Shown: piece after piece, positions 42,611 through 51,782 of the stretch
Numbering within the stretch: position 1 is the first letter of the stretch
Layout of the letters: every line of letters starts with the position of its first letter
NCBI GenBank assembly: GCA_910585005.1
Contig: CAJUCN010000003.1
Span: 62,001 to 126,000, forward strand
Source of the DNA: an uncultured Lachnospiraceae bacterium
GTDB lineage: Bacteria > Bacillota > Clostridia > Lachnospirales > Lachnospiraceae
Length of the DNA: 64,000 nucleotides
Direction of reading: 5' to 3'
Program-made: the position numbers and the translations under genes
The notes under the pieces: model-generated
The model's database searches: none
Told to the model about the DNA's origin: nothing
The model's input: only the letters and a program-made list of their open reading frames with translations

Positions 42611-43627
42611 ATGTCAATCTTGGTTACAGGCGGGGCCGGGTATATCGGCAGCCATACGGTGGTAGAGTTACAGAATGCAGGGTATGATGTGGTAGTTGTG
42701 GATAATTTAAGCAATTCCAGCGAAAAAAGTCTTAAGAGAGTGGAAGCGATTACTGGGAAGCCAGTTACCTTTTATAAGGCGGATATACTGGACAGAAATG
42801 AGCTTGATCACATTTTTGAAAAGGAAGATATTGACTCTTGCATTCATTTTGCAGGGCTGAAGGCAGTAGGTGAGTCCGTACAGAAGCCTTGGGAATATTA
42901 TGAGAACAATATTGCAGGTACGTTAACCTTGGTAGATGTGATGAAAAAGCACGGGGTAAAGAACATTATCTTTTCCTCCTCAGCAACGGTTTATGGAGAT
43001 CCGGCAGAGATTCCCATTACCGAAGAATGCCCCAAAGGCCAGTGCACGAATCCGTATGGCTGGACGAAATCTATGCTGGAACAGATTCTTTCGGATATGC
43101 AGAAGGCGGACCCGGAATGGAATGTGATCCTTCTTCGGTATTTTAATCCTATCGGTGCACATAAAAGCGGCACCATAGGGGAAAACCCTAATGGGATCCC
43201 CAACAATCTTATGCCATATATTACACAGGTAGCGGTAGGAAAGCTGAAGGAACTTGGGATATTTGGCAACGATTATGATACGCCGGATGGAACTGGCGTA
43301 AGAGATTATATCCATGTGGTAGATCTTGCGGTCGGCCATGTGAAAGCTTTGAAGAAGATAGAGGAAAAGGCAGGGCTTTGTATTTATAATCTGGGAACGG
43401 GTGTGGGCTACAGCGTTTTGGATATTGTAAAGAACTTTGAGGAAGCGACGGGAGTGAAGATTCCCTATGTGATCAAGGACAGACGCCCTGGCGATATTGC
43501 AGCTTGTTATTCCAATGCTGCTAAAGCCAAGGAAGAACTGGGATGGGAAGCGCAGTATGGGATCAAGGATATGTGTGCAGATTCCTGGAGATGGCAGAAC
43601 AAGAATCCTAATGGATATGAGGATTAA
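42611..43627 (+). CDS. galE: UDP-glucose 4-epimerase
   Basis: A 338-aa extended [14 protein letters not shown] (NAD binding), SSSATVYG and [11 protein letters not shown] (Ser and Tyr-x3-Lys catalytic), [10 protein letters not shown]. Converts UDP-Glc/Gal and perhaps UDP-GlcNAc/GalNAc. ATG 42611 lies after GGAGGTAAC. With the upstream uridylyltransferase it supplies UDP-sugars for surface polysaccharides. Confidence 0.95.
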   Translation: MSILVTGGAGYIGSHTVVELQNAGYDVVVVDNLSNSSEKSLKRVEAITGKPVTFYKADILDRNELDHIFEKEDIDSCIHFAGLKAVGESVQKPWEYYENNIAGTLTLVDVMKKHGVKNIIFSSSATVYGDPAEIPITEECPKGQCTNPYGWTKSMLEQILSDMQKADPEWNVILLRYFNPIGAHKSGTIGENPNGIPNNLMPYITQVAVGKLKELGIFGNDYDTPDGTGVRDYIHVVDLAVGHVKALKKIEEKAGLCIYNLGTGVGYSVLDIVKNFEEATGVKIPYVIKDRRPGDIAACYSNAAKAKEELGWEAQYGIKDMCADSWRWQNKNPNGYED

Positions 43628-43672
43628 GGACGGATACTGCGGGACTGGAAAGGGGATACTTATTTCAAAAAG

Positions 43673-43703
43673 AAAAGCGTTGCTCACTGGCAGCGCTTTT
43701 TGA
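43673..43703. terminator. Bidirectional terminator between galE and hemolysin III gene
   Basis: AAAAGCGTTGC and GCAGCGCTTTT form an 11-bp stem (one G-U) with T-runs on both strands, serving the two convergent genes. Confidence 0.8.
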
Positions 43704-43740
43704 ATACGGAAAAATATTATTTACATGAGATGGGAACTGA

Positions 43741-44391
43741 TTAGGCAACATAGAGGAACATGAATATAAAGTGGCAGATGCTTCCACCCATGACAAACAA
43801 ATGGAAGATCTCATGGGAGCCCCAAAACTCATGTTTTGCATTAAAAAGCGGAAGCTTTAAGGCATAGATGACGCCGCCTATGGTATAGATAATGCCGCCA
43901 GCCAAAAGCCAGCCAAATGCGGCATGAGGAAGGACATTCCATAGTGGCCCAAAGACAGCTACGCATACCCAGCCCATAGCGATATATATGATAGAAGAAA
44001 ACCATTTGGGACAGGTGACCCAGCAGGCTTTCAGGGTCATGCCGAACAGGGCAATTCCCCATACCACGGCCAAAAGTGTGTAGCCAAGCTTTCCGCCAAG
44101 GATGATCAGGCAGACCGGAGTATAAGAGCCGGCGATCAGGACGAAGATCATCATATGATCCAGTTTGCGAAAGACACGGAGCGCCTTTCCTGTAATGTTC
44201 AGTGAATGATAGGTGGCGCTTGCGCCATAAAGCAGGATCATACTCAAACAAAAGATGCTGAGAGCTGCCAGGCTTCTGCCGCCGGATGTAAGCGCGGACT
44301 TTATTAATAGTGGGGCAGCGGCAAATACTGCCATTAACATTCCGATAAAATGGGTGATTGCACTGCCAGGTTCCCGAATTGTAATTTGCAT
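43741..44391 (-). CDS. Hemolysin III/PAQR-family membrane protein
   Basis: A 216-aa protein with seven hydrophobic helices. PAQR features: EPGSAITHFIGM, LLYGASATYHSL (Ser/His zinc site), RKLDHMMIF (Asp), and GSHEIFHLFVMGG (two His). The family name hemolysin III is historical; a zinc-dependent hydrolase fold is likely, substrate unknown. ATG 44391 follows GAGGAGGT. Confidence 0.9.
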   Translation of the reverse strand: MQITIREPGSAITHFIGMLMAVFAAAPLLIKSALTSGGRSLAALSIFCLSMILLYGASATYHSLNITGKALRVFRKLDHMMIFVLIAGSYTPVCLIILGGKLGYTLLAVVWGIALFGMTLKACWVTCPKWFSSIIYIAMGWVCVAVFGPLWNVLPHAAFGWLLAGGIIYTIGGVIYALKLPLFNAKHEFWGSHEIFHLFVMGGSICHFIFMFLYVA

Positions 44392-44495
44392 AATAAAGAC
44401 CTCCTCGTTATAAAACGCATCACATAGTTTAGAAAACTACATGTTATATATTATGATACTACTACTTATTGTTGCGAAAGTCAAATAAATTTATG

Positions 44496-44530
44496 CAAAA
44501 AAAGCGCAGCAATTCAGGTGAGTTGCTGCG
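44496..44530 (-). terminator. Terminator of the 88-aa hypothetical gene (minus strand)
   Basis: CGCAGCAA and TTGCTGCG form a perfect 8-bp stem, followed in minus orientation by CTTTTTTT. Confidence 0.8.
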
Positions 44531-44535
44531 GATCG

Positions 44536-44802
44536 TCAGTCTTCTTCAATTACATGGATCTCCAGGTAATCAAAATCAATTGGTTCCATAAAGTTATCCT
44601 GGGAAAATCTTACCTTGGCATGACGCTTAAACTCGGCAATGGTGGCATCAAGCCAAATGGGTTTGCCTAAATCGAATTGGTAACAGATTTCGTCTAAAGC
44701 GTGAAATACTTTATGTGTCCGGGTGTCGGCGCTCTCATTGCAGATTACGGTGTCTTTTAACAGATGATTGTCTTTAAAAATCTTACCCCATAAACGAAAC
44801 AT
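44536..44802 (-). CDS. Conserved hypothetical protein, 88 aa
   Basis: Begins MFRLWGKIFKDNHLLKD and contains ADTRTHKVFHALDEICYQFD, GKPIWLDATIAEFKRHAKV and a final acidic EIHVIEED. No domain was recognised; it looks like a short conserved cytoplasmic protein of Lachnospiraceae. I prefer ATG 44802 because GGAG lies six nt before it; ATGs at 44814 and 44865 lengthen it without a site. A strong terminator follows, so it is monocistronic. Confidence 0.7.
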   Translation of the reverse strand: MFRLWGKIFKDNHLLKDTVICNESADTRTHKVFHALDEICYQFDLGKPIWLDATIAEFKRHAKVRFSQDNFMEPIDFDYLEIHVIEED

Positions 44803-44989
44803 ACGAATCTCCATATTGAACAATTTTATGCATATTATTATAACAGAGTGCATATTATTACACAATCATTAAAAAACAATTAAAATATTGGTAAAAAGAT
44901 GCATTATTATGTGAAAGTATGCTAAAATGATTTTGTAAGGCGTGCAAAGGGCTGCATGGCGGAGAATACATAAGCAAGGTGGTAGCTTC

Positions 44990-45637
44990 ATGGAATTAAG
45001 AGTAGAACGGGACAGCGATGTTGATAGCTGGAAGGAAGTCATTTTGATTTATAATTCTGCACTTAAGCAGATCTATATCAAACTGGAAATACTCAATGAT
45101 GAATTTCAGCATGTGCACAGGTACAATCCCATTGAGCATATCAAGTCAAGGATCAAGACATCAGAGAGTATTGTCAAAAAACTGAAAAAGCATGGATATG
45201 AATCAACGATCCAGAATATGGTTGAACATGTGAATGACATTGCCGGCATTCGTGTGATCTGTTCCTTTACATCAGATATTTATCGTATTGCAGAGATGAT
45301 CCGCAACCAGAGCGATATTAAAGTGATCTCGGTGAAGGATTATATTGTAAACCCTAAATCCAGCGGATACAAGAGTTACCATATGCTTGTGTCTGTTCCG
45401 GTATATTTGTCAGACAGGATTGTCGATACGAAGGTGGAGATACAGATCCGGACGGTTGCAATGGATTTCTGGGCAAGCCTGGAGCACAAGATCCATTATA
45501 AATTTGAAGGGAATGCTCCGGCGTACATTAAAAACGAATTGATCGATTGTGCAAGAATGGTTTCCGAGCTGGATGCAAAGATGTTGTCGTTAAATGAAGA
45601 AGTGCTAGGAATCAGTGAGCGCAGCGGTATGTACTAG
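44990..45637 (+). CDS. Small alarmone synthetase (RelQ/YjbM-like)
   Basis: A 215-aa RelA/SpoT synthetase-domain protein without HD, TGS or ACT domains. Synthetase motifs: RIKTSESIVKKLKKHGYE, DIAGIRVICSF, YIVNPKSSGYKSYHMLV and EIQIRTVAMDFWASLEHK. It would make (p)ppGpp or pGpp from GTP/GDP and ATP. ATG 44990 follows AAGGTGG with 7-nt spacing. Stands alone. Confidence 0.9.
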   Translation: MELRVERDSDVDSWKEVILIYNSALKQIYIKLEILNDEFQHVHRYNPIEHIKSRIKTSESIVKKLKKHGYESTIQNMVEHVNDIAGIRVICSFTSDIYRIAEMIRNQSDIKVISVKDYIVNPKSSGYKSYHMLVSVPVYLSDRIVDTKVEIQIRTVAMDFWASLEHKIHYKFEGNAPAYIKNELIDCARMVSELDAKMLSLNEEVLGISERSGMY

Positions 45638-45667
45638 CCGCTAAGAGATTATCAGGGAACTCAAAAG

Positions 45668-45708
45668 AAAGCGTACTTGTAATTCAATTTGCAGTATGCT
45701 TTTTTATT
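45668..45708 (+). terminator. Intrinsic terminator after the alarmone synthetase gene
   Basis: AAAGCGTACT pairs with AGTATGCTTT across about 15 nt, with a following T-tract. Confidence 0.75.
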
Positions 45709-46030
45709 TTCCGGTAAGTTGCCGGGATCCTGGAAAATACCGGAAGATGATCTGAACAGGGAAGGAAACCTTTAAAATGAGGAGTGCCCAGACACATTTC
45801 TGCGCCTGGGCTATTATGAAAAAATTTATCTATGCGTGTAATGAAAACATTACATTAATCAGTTGAATGATTTATATATAATATACCCCATAAATATGAA
45901 CAAACTATGAACACAAAATGAAATTATCGTTAATGTTTACAACGACAAGGATGTGAACTATAAAAAAATATGCAAAATGCACAAAAAATGCCGCAAAGAG
46001 AAATCAAGTGTAAGATTGGCGCAGAGTTTG

Positions 46031-46059
46031 TTGTAAATTGACGATAAAAATGTTAAAAT
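46031..46059 (+). promoter_or_regulatory. Predicted promoter of the coiled-coil gene
   Basis: TTGTAA (46031-46036), 17 nt, extended -10 TGTTAAAAT (46051-46059). Confidence 0.45.
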
Positions 46060-46107
46060 GCAAATAGTTATGCAATAATATGTTTTGAGAAAGGCGTGGT
46101 TACAGAT

Positions 46108-46758
46108 ATGGACAACTTTATGGATAAGATTGCACAGAAAATGAGTTCCCAGGATATTATCCGGGCAAATGCAGCAGCAGATGCAGCAGAGTTGGAAAGT
46201 CTTGAAAACCAATTGACTGTTTTCAAACAGCAAATGGAAAAATATGATGATTACATTCAGGAAATGAGAAAGGTGAACCTGAAAAATATTGAAAGCGCCC
46301 AGGAGGTGCAGGAACTTGCTGATAAAGCCAGTGAAAAATTAGGGCAGACAGCAGAAGAAGTGGAGGCTGCATCCGTATCCAGGATTAAACAGACTTCCGA
46401 TCTTTCCATTGCAGGGATCAACCAGACTTTAAGTGAAAGCCTTGCCAAAATTGCAGAAATTAAAGAAAGCTCCCAGCAGTTGGACCGTATTACGGAGAAT
46501 ATGTCAGGATTTCAGGAAAAACAGGAGGAATTGTTTAGGAACCTGGAAGATTTTCTCCATACGGATAATGTGAAGGTGTACCGGAATGTGCAGGCAGCTA
46601 TGCAGGAGGAGCTGGAAAAGCAGACGACAGAGTTAAAGGAGATCTGCACAAGGATAGGCGCAAAAACGGGAGTAGTTCTTCCTTTTTTGATCATTACAAT
46701 GATCATAGGGATTGCTAATCTGGCAATTACGGTTGCCAGGATCTTAAATCTTTTTTAA
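46108..46758 (+). CDS. Coiled-coil protein with C-terminal membrane anchor, unknown role
   Basis: A 216-aa protein. The first 165 residues are Ala/Glu/Gln-rich heptad-like helix (DKIAQKMSSQDIIRANAAAD; QELADKASEKLGQTAEEVE), and the last 30 form one hydrophobic helix (VVLPFLIITMIIGIANLAI), giving a tail-anchored topology. No domain is recognised. I prefer ATG 46108; GTG 46096 is closer to AAAGG and is also possible. It lies 13 nt before the flavin reductase gene and may be co-transcribed. Confidence 0.65.
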   Translation: MDNFMDKIAQKMSSQDIIRANAAADAAELESLENQLTVFKQQMEKYDDYIQEMRKVNLKNIESAQEVQELADKASEKLGQTAEEVEAASVSRIKQTSDLSIAGINQTLSESLAKIAEIKESSQQLDRITENMSGFQEKQEELFRNLEDFLHTDNVKVYRNVQAAMQEELEKQTTELKEICTRIGAKTGVVLPFLIITMIIGIANLAITVARILNLF

Positions 46759-46771
46759 GGACGGGCGGCGT

Positions 46772-47338
46772 ATGGGAAAGCAGAGTTGGAAACCAGGAAA
46801 TATGCTTTATCCGGTACCGGCAGTGCTGGTCACAGTAGCAGATCGGGCAGGGAAACCCAATATATTTACCGTTGCATGGACGGGAACGGTCTGCAGCGAC
46901 CCGCCTATGGTGTCGATCTCCGTCAGGCCGGAGAGATATTCCCATCAGATGATAGAAGAAACCGGGGAGTTCGTGATTAACTTGACGACCCGTAAGCTGG
47001 CGTATGCCACAGATTATTGTGGAGTCAGGAGCGGAAGAGATACGGATAAGATCAAGGATATGCACTTAAATCTCGTATCCGGTCAGGAAGTTGGCGCACC
47101 TCTGCTTGCAGAAAGCCCGGTAAACTTAGAATGCAGGGTGACGGATACCTTACGTCTCGGGACGCACGATATGTATCTTGCACAGGTGGTTGCTGTACAT
47201 GCGGATGAAGCCTTTATGGATAGCAGTGGACGGTTTGTGTTTGACAAAGCGGAACCCATCGCTTATTCCCATGGCGGATATTACTTATTGGGAAAAAAGC
47301 TGGGAACCTTTGGCTATAGTGTGAAAAGAAAGAAATAA
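46772..47338 (+). CDS. Flavin reductase-family (FMN-binding) protein
   Basis: A 188-aa flavin reductase-like split-barrel protein: PAVLVTVADRAGKPNIFTVA, SDPPMVSISVRPERYSH and FVINLTTRKLAYATDYCGV are FMN-site motifs. It probably reduces flavin with NAD(P)H or binds FMN; partners unknown. ATG 46772 follows GGACGGGCGG. Its end is 3 nt from the convergent dinB end. Confidence 0.9.
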   Translation: MGKQSWKPGNMLYPVPAVLVTVADRAGKPNIFTVAWTGTVCSDPPMVSISVRPERYSHQMIEETGEFVINLTTRKLAYATDYCGVRSGRDTDKIKDMHLNLVSGQEVGAPLLAESPVNLECRVTDTLRLGTHDMYLAQVVAVHADEAFMDSSGRFVFDKAEPIAYSHGGYYLLGKKLGTFGYSVKRKK

Positions 47339-47341
47339 ATT

Positions 47342-48628
47342 TCAGGAATCCTTGGAAAGAAAGCTGCCGCGGATGACAGCATGATTTCCGTATTTTTTAC
47401 GAATAGAATCTAAAGTTTTATCGAGGGCAGACAGCTTTTCCGGGGAGGGAGAGACATGGCTGCCCTTTGTCATGCCTGAGGGCCGATTAGTTGATTCATG
47501 ATTTACCTCTGGCAATGCTTTAGAAATCTTGTTGTCCTGGGGCAGGTCAAACAAAGAAAGCTGTACCGGCGACAGGGAATCGGTCAGCTTGGAACTGCGT
47601 ATTCCTAACAGCCGGATTGGCTCTTTATTCCAAAGTTCGTCAAACAGCCGGCAGGCGGTTTCATAAATGACGCCGGAAACGTTGGAAGGGGACAGAAGGG
47701 CCGTTTGGTGGGAGACACTTTGGAAATTACTGTATTTGATTTCGACACTGATCATTCCGGCAAGTTGCCCGGCTTCCCGCAGGCGGCTTGCCACGCTGTC
47801 TGAAAGGGAGAGCAGGCAGTGGCAGGCGTTGTCTCTGTCTGTCACATCCTTGGGCAAAGTGGTAGAGTTGCCGATGCCTTTTGCTTCTGTGGGAGCGGAA
47901 CAGATGGTGGAATTGTCGATGCCATTGGCATATTCCCAAAGAAGCGTTCCGTGGCTTTTCATGTGGGAGTAGAGGATACTTTTATCGGTCTGGGCCAGGT
48001 CCCCGATAGTTTTGATCTCTAATTTTAATAGGGACTGAACGCTGGATTTGCCGCACATATACAGGGAAGAGACAGGCAGAGGCCACATTTTTTGCTGGAT
48101 CTCGTTCGTATAAAGGGTGTGTACCAGGTCAGGTTTTTTGAAATCGGACGCCATTTTGGCAAGGACTTTTTTGTCTGAGATCCCAATGTTTACTGTAAAG
48201 CCAAAACGCTCCCTGATCTGGTCTTTGATCATGGAAGCGGCAGCCTCCGGTGATGGAAAACGTTTTTGGATGGGCGTAAAATCCATGAAACATTCGTCTA
48301 CACTGAGCTGCTCTATTTCCGGGCAGATTCCCGAAAGGTATTCCATCAGTTCATGACTGCGCTGGTGGTAAAGCTGATGGTCAGGAGCTTCCAGCACGAG
48401 AAAGGGACATTTCCGAAAAGCGTTCACGATAGGTTCTCCGGTGGTAATGCCGTATTTTTTGGCAGGGATTGACTTGGCCAGAACTACCCCATGGCGTTTT
48501 TGCATATCGCCGCCTACAATGGAGGGTATCTGGCGCAGATCGGTAGTATCGCCTGCTTCTAAGCGTTTGAGGGCGCTCCAGCTTAAATAGGCAGAATTTA
48601 CGTCAATATGAAAGATGATGGTCTTCAT
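47342..48628 (-). CDS. dinB: DNA polymerase IV (Y-family)
   Basis: A 428-aa Y-family polymerase: FHIDVNSAYLSWSA (first metal Asp), VVLAKSIPAKKYGI, and SVDECFMDF with the D-E catalytic pair; a helix-hairpin region and little-finger domain follow. The region after residue 350 is longer and less conserved than in typical DinB. Performs translesion synthesis. ATG 48628 follows GGGAGGAA. Confidence 0.9.
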   Translation of the reverse strand: MKTIIFHIDVNSAYLSWSALKRLEAGDTTDLRQIPSIVGGDMQKRHGVVLAKSIPAKKYGITTGEPIVNAFRKCPFLVLEAPDHQLYHQRSHELMEYLSGICPEIEQLSVDECFMDFTPIQKRFPSPEAAASMIKDQIRERFGFTVNIGISDKKVLAKMASDFKKPDLVHTLYTNEIQQKMWPLPVSSLYMCGKSSVQSLLKLEIKTIGDLAQTDKSILYSHMKSHGTLLWEYANGIDNSTICSAPTEAKGIGNSTTLPKDVTDRDNACHCLLSLSDSVASRLREAGQLAGMISVEIKYSNFQSVSHQTALLSPSNVSGVIYETACRLFDELWNKEPIRLLGIRSSKLTDSLSPVQLSLFDLPQDNKISKALPEVNHESTNRPSGMTKGSHVSPSPEKLSALDKTLDSIRKKYGNHAVIRGSFLSKDS

Positions 48629-48767
48629 TTGGAAAGTTCCTCCCGTTTTGACAGGAAAGTGCTGGGTATGCGCTTTTTGCCTTTACAAGTAAAATAATTG
48701 CTGTTAGAATAAATCTGTTACAAAAATGTTACAAATAAGAAAAAATACAGTGGAGCAGTCAACATAA

Positions 48768-50345
48768 ATGAAAAGGATTACATGCTATTATAAAAGATTA
48801 AACATCATAAACTTAAAAATTGCAATACTGGCAGTTATTGTCAGTATCTTTTTTCTGCCAACATTCGTAAGCTTTGAAAAAACGGGTAATAATATGTTCA
48901 AGGTCTTTTTAAATGACCAGGAAGTAGGGATGGTTGCCAATCCCGGACAGGCACAGGAATATGCCGTAGAGGCCAGGCGGCGTGTTGCCGGGCAGAGCCA
49001 GGAACTGGTTTTGGTAGAGGCGGATCTGTCTACGGAGGGCAAGGAGGTTTTATACGGGAAAATAGATGAACCGGAGCAGATCATTGATAATATGGCAGCG
49101 GTTCTCTCCGGGGATGTGCGGGAGACGCTTCACAGGTCTTATGTGGTCAAGATCAATGAATACATGGTGAATCTTGCAGATAAGTCGGATGTGACAAAGC
49201 TGCTGCAGGCAGCCCTTGATAAGTATGACGGGACGGGAAGCTATCAGGTGGAATTGCAGCCGGATCCTTCCCGTGAACTTACGGTGCTTACCACCCATGT
49301 GACGACGAAGGAGCAGGTGACGAAAGAAGCCCAGGAAACGATCAGTATGGAGGCGGGAATCCATGCGGACCTGACAGAAATGTTTGAGGAGGTTGAGCCT
49401 GCTGTAGAAAAGGATTTTGAGGATTATGAGCTTGGCCTGATTTATATGGAGTACGGGGATGAGATTGAGGTCGTGGAAGCCTATCTTGATGAGGAGGAGC
49501 TGATGGACGTAGATGGAGCCATCAGGGAAGTGACCCAGGATGAGGAAAAGAACGATGTCTATGAGGTGGTATCCGGGGATACTCTTTCTGAAATTGCCAT
49601 TAAGACCAACATTCCCATGGACAAGCTGATCGAAATGAATGACTCCCTGGAAGATGAGAATTCTATGATCCGGGTGGGCGATGAACTGATTATCACGGTA
49701 CCGGAGCCTAAGCTGGCAGTGATGCGTCAGGAAGAGGCCTATTATGAGGAGGATTACGAAGCGGAAATCATTTACATTGACAATGATGACTGGTATACGA
49801 CAGACCGGGTTACCCGGCAGGAGCCTTCCGCCGGACACAGGAGGGTTATTGCTCTTTCTACATTTATGAACGATAAGGAAGTGGAAAGGGAGATCATCAA
49901 AGAAGAAGTCACATATGAAGCTGTCCCGAAGATCGTAGAGCGGGGGACGAAGATTCCGCCTACTTATATCAAGCCTATTTCCGGGGGACGTCTTTCTTCT
50001 AATTTCGGTAGAAGGAGCAGGCCTACCCGGGGCGCCAGCACATATCATAAGGGTGTGGACTGGGCAACGCCTACCGGCACGACAGTGGTTGCCTCCTGCG
50101 GCGGCACGGTTGCAAAGGCAGGATGGGGAAGCGGATACGGATATGTTGTTTATATCAATCATCCCGACGGAAGACAGACCAGGTACGGGCATTTGAGCAA
50201 GGTGCTTGTATCGGCAGGACAGACAGTGACACAGGGACAAAAGATTGCGCTTAGCGGAAATACTGGTATTAGTACAGGACCACACCTACATTTCGAGATC
50301 TTGATCGGGGGCTCCCAGGTTAACCCGTTGAAGTATCTGAACTAA
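48768..50345 (+). CDS. LysM-G5-M23 peptidoglycan endopeptidase
   Basis: A 525-aa membrane-anchored protein. TM at about 16-36; a region of unknown fold; LysM (about 265-310, YEVVSGDTLSEIAIKTNIP); a G5 domain (about 355-405); and a C-terminal M23 (LytM) peptidase with HKGVDWATPTG (His-x3-Asp) and GPHLHFEI (HxH). Binds and cuts cell-wall peptides. Long spacing from dinB; a predicted promoter lies upstream. The gene runs toward murA. Confidence 0.9.
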   Translation: MKRITCYYKRLNIINLKIAILAVIVSIFFLPTFVSFEKTGNNMFKVFLNDQEVGMVANPGQAQEYAVEARRRVAGQSQELVLVEADLSTEGKEVLYGKIDEPEQIIDNMAAVLSGDVRETLHRSYVVKINEYMVNLADKSDVTKLLQAALDKYDGTGSYQVELQPDPSRELTVLTTHVTTKEQVTKEAQETISMEAGIHADLTEMFEEVEPAVEKDFEDYELGLIYMEYGDEIEVVEAYLDEEELMDVDGAIREVTQDEEKNDVYEVVSGDTLSEIAIKTNIPMDKLIEMNDSLEDENSMIRVGDELIITVPEPKLAVMRQEEAYYEEDYEAEIIYIDNDDWYTTDRVTRQEPSAGHRRVIALSTFMNDKEVEREIIKEEVTYEAVPKIVERGTKIPPTYIKPISGGRLSSNFGRRSRPTRGASTYHKGVDWATPTGTTVVASCGGTVAKAGWGSGYGYVVYINHPDGRQTRYGHLSKVLVSAGQTVTQGQKIALSGNTGISTGPHLHFEILIGGSQVNPLKYLN

Positions 50346-50354
50346 TGTTTGGTG

Positions 50355-50382
50355 TTTACAGATAGCCATAGTGTGGTATAAT
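50355..50382 (+). promoter_or_regulatory. Predicted murA promoter
   Basis: TTTACA (50355-50360), 16 nt, extended -10 TGGTATAAT (hexamer 50377-50382). Confidence 0.55.
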
Positions 50383-50443
50383 TAATTAATGTGCTTTATT
50401 GTGTTTATGTAAATTAACGGGATTATGATATATAGAGGTTACT

Positions 50444-51736
50444 ATGGAACAATATGCGATTAAGGGCGGTAATCCTCTGGTAGGAGAAGTGGAAATTGGC
50501 GGGGCGAAAAATGCGGCTCTTGCTATTTTGGCAGCTTCTATCATGACGGATGAAACTGTGCTCATAGAAAACGTTCCGGATGTACGGGACACGAATGTGA
50601 TGATGCAGGCCATGGAAAGCATAGGCGCTATCATTGAACGGTTAGACAGACATACAGTGAGAGTATCCGGTAAGGCAATCCGGGATATTGCGATTGAGGA
50701 TGATTTTATTAAGAAGATTCGGGCATCTTATTATCTGCTGGGTGCCCTTTTAGGGAAACATAACAAGGCCCGGGTTGCCCTTCCGGGCGGTTGTAATATC
50801 GGGCTTCGGCCCATAGACCAGCATATCAAGGGTTTCCGTGCCCTTGGTGCGGACGTGCGGATTGAACATGGGCTGATTATTGCAGAAGCAGAGCAGCTAA
50901 GAGGCGGCCATATTTATATGGACGTTGTCACTGTGGGAGCGACCATTGACGTGATGCTTGCTGCTTCCATGGCGGATGGTCAGACGATCATTGAAAATGC
51001 TGCCAAGGAGCCCCATGTGGTGGATGTTGCCAATTTTCTTAACAGCATGGGAGCCTCCATCAAAGGAGCCGGTACGGATGTGATCAGGATCAAAGGAGTA
51101 AGTAAACTCCATGGTACGGAGTATGCCATTATCCCGGATCAGATCGAAGCGGGAACCTTTATGTTTGCGGCGGCTGTCACCAAAGGAGATGTGACAGTCA
51201 AAAATGTGATTCCGAAGCATTTGGAATCCATCAGTGCAAAATTGATGGAGATAGGCTGTGAAGTGGAGGAGTCGGATGATGCGGTGCGCGTGGTGGCTTC
51301 TAAGCCCCTGACCCATACCCATGTGAAAACCCTTCCTTATCCGGGGTTTCCCACGGATATGCAGCCCCAGATTACAGTTGCGCTTGGGTTGTCAAGAGGA
51401 ACCAGCATCGTGACAGAAAGCATATTTGAAAACCGATTTAAATATGTGGATGAATTGACCAGAATGGGCGCCAGCATTAAGGTAGAAGGGAACACCGCGA
51501 TTATTGACGGGGTTTCCAAGTACACCGGAGCAGGGATCAGTGCGCCGGATCTGCGGGCAGGAGCGGCTCTTGTGATGGCAGGCCTTGCGGCGGAGGGGAC
51601 GACAGTGATAGATGACATCAAATTCATTGAGAGAGGATATGAAGACTTCCATTTAAAACTTCAAGGGCTGGGGGCAGTCATTGATAAAGTGAATAGCGAA
51701 AGAGAACTTCAGAAGTTCCGGTTAAAGACAGGTTAA
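50444..51736 (+). CDS. murA: UDP-N-acetylglucosamine 1-carboxyvinyltransferase
   Basis: A 430-aa MurA. The start EQYAIKGGNPLVGEVEIGGA and the catalytic LPGGCNIGLRPIDQHIKG loop with Cys117, which reacts with PEP and is the fosfomycin target, are present. Catalyses the first committed step of peptidoglycan synthesis. Clostridia often carry two murA genes; which paralogue this is cannot be told here. Confidence 0.95.
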   Translation: MEQYAIKGGNPLVGEVEIGGAKNAALAILAASIMTDETVLIENVPDVRDTNVMMQAMESIGAIIERLDRHTVRVSGKAIRDIAIEDDFIKKIRASYYLLGALLGKHNKARVALPGGCNIGLRPIDQHIKGFRALGADVRIEHGLIIAEAEQLRGGHIYMDVVTVGATIDVMLAASMADGQTIIENAAKEPHVVDVANFLNSMGASIKGAGTDVIRIKGVSKLHGTEYAIIPDQIEAGTFMFAAAVTKGDVTVKNVIPKHLESISAKLMEIGCEVEESDDAVRVVASKPLTHTHVKTLPYPGFPTDMQPQITVALGLSRGTSIVTESIFENRFKYVDELTRMGASIKVEGNTAIIDGVSKYTGAGISAPDLRAGAALVMAGLAAEGTTVIDDIKFIERGYEDFHLKLQGLGAVIDKVNSERELQKFRLKTG

Positions 51737-51754
51737 ATAATTGTGGAGAATAAA

Positions 51755-51780
51755 AAAGGATTGCCGTAAGGCAGTCCTTT
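51755..51780. terminator. Bidirectional terminator between murA and HD-GYP gene
   Basis: AAAGGATTGCC and GGCAGTCCTTT pair with one G-U and a GTAA loop; minus-strand reading gives a CCTTTTTTATT tail. Confidence 0.85.
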
Positions 51781-51782
51781 CA

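Larger units (their letters stand above)
45638..46107. other. 470-bp intergenic region with terminator, hairpin and promoter
   Basis: No gene. Contains a terminator (45668-45708), a second hairpin GCCCAG/CTGGGC (45786-45811) without U-tract, an AT-rich stretch, and a predicted promoter (46031-46059). Confidence 0.6.

Noticed and set aside
49050..50285. 411-codon minus-strand ORF opposite the LysM/G5/M23 gene
   Set aside because: Shadow frame; the plus-strand product has clear domains.
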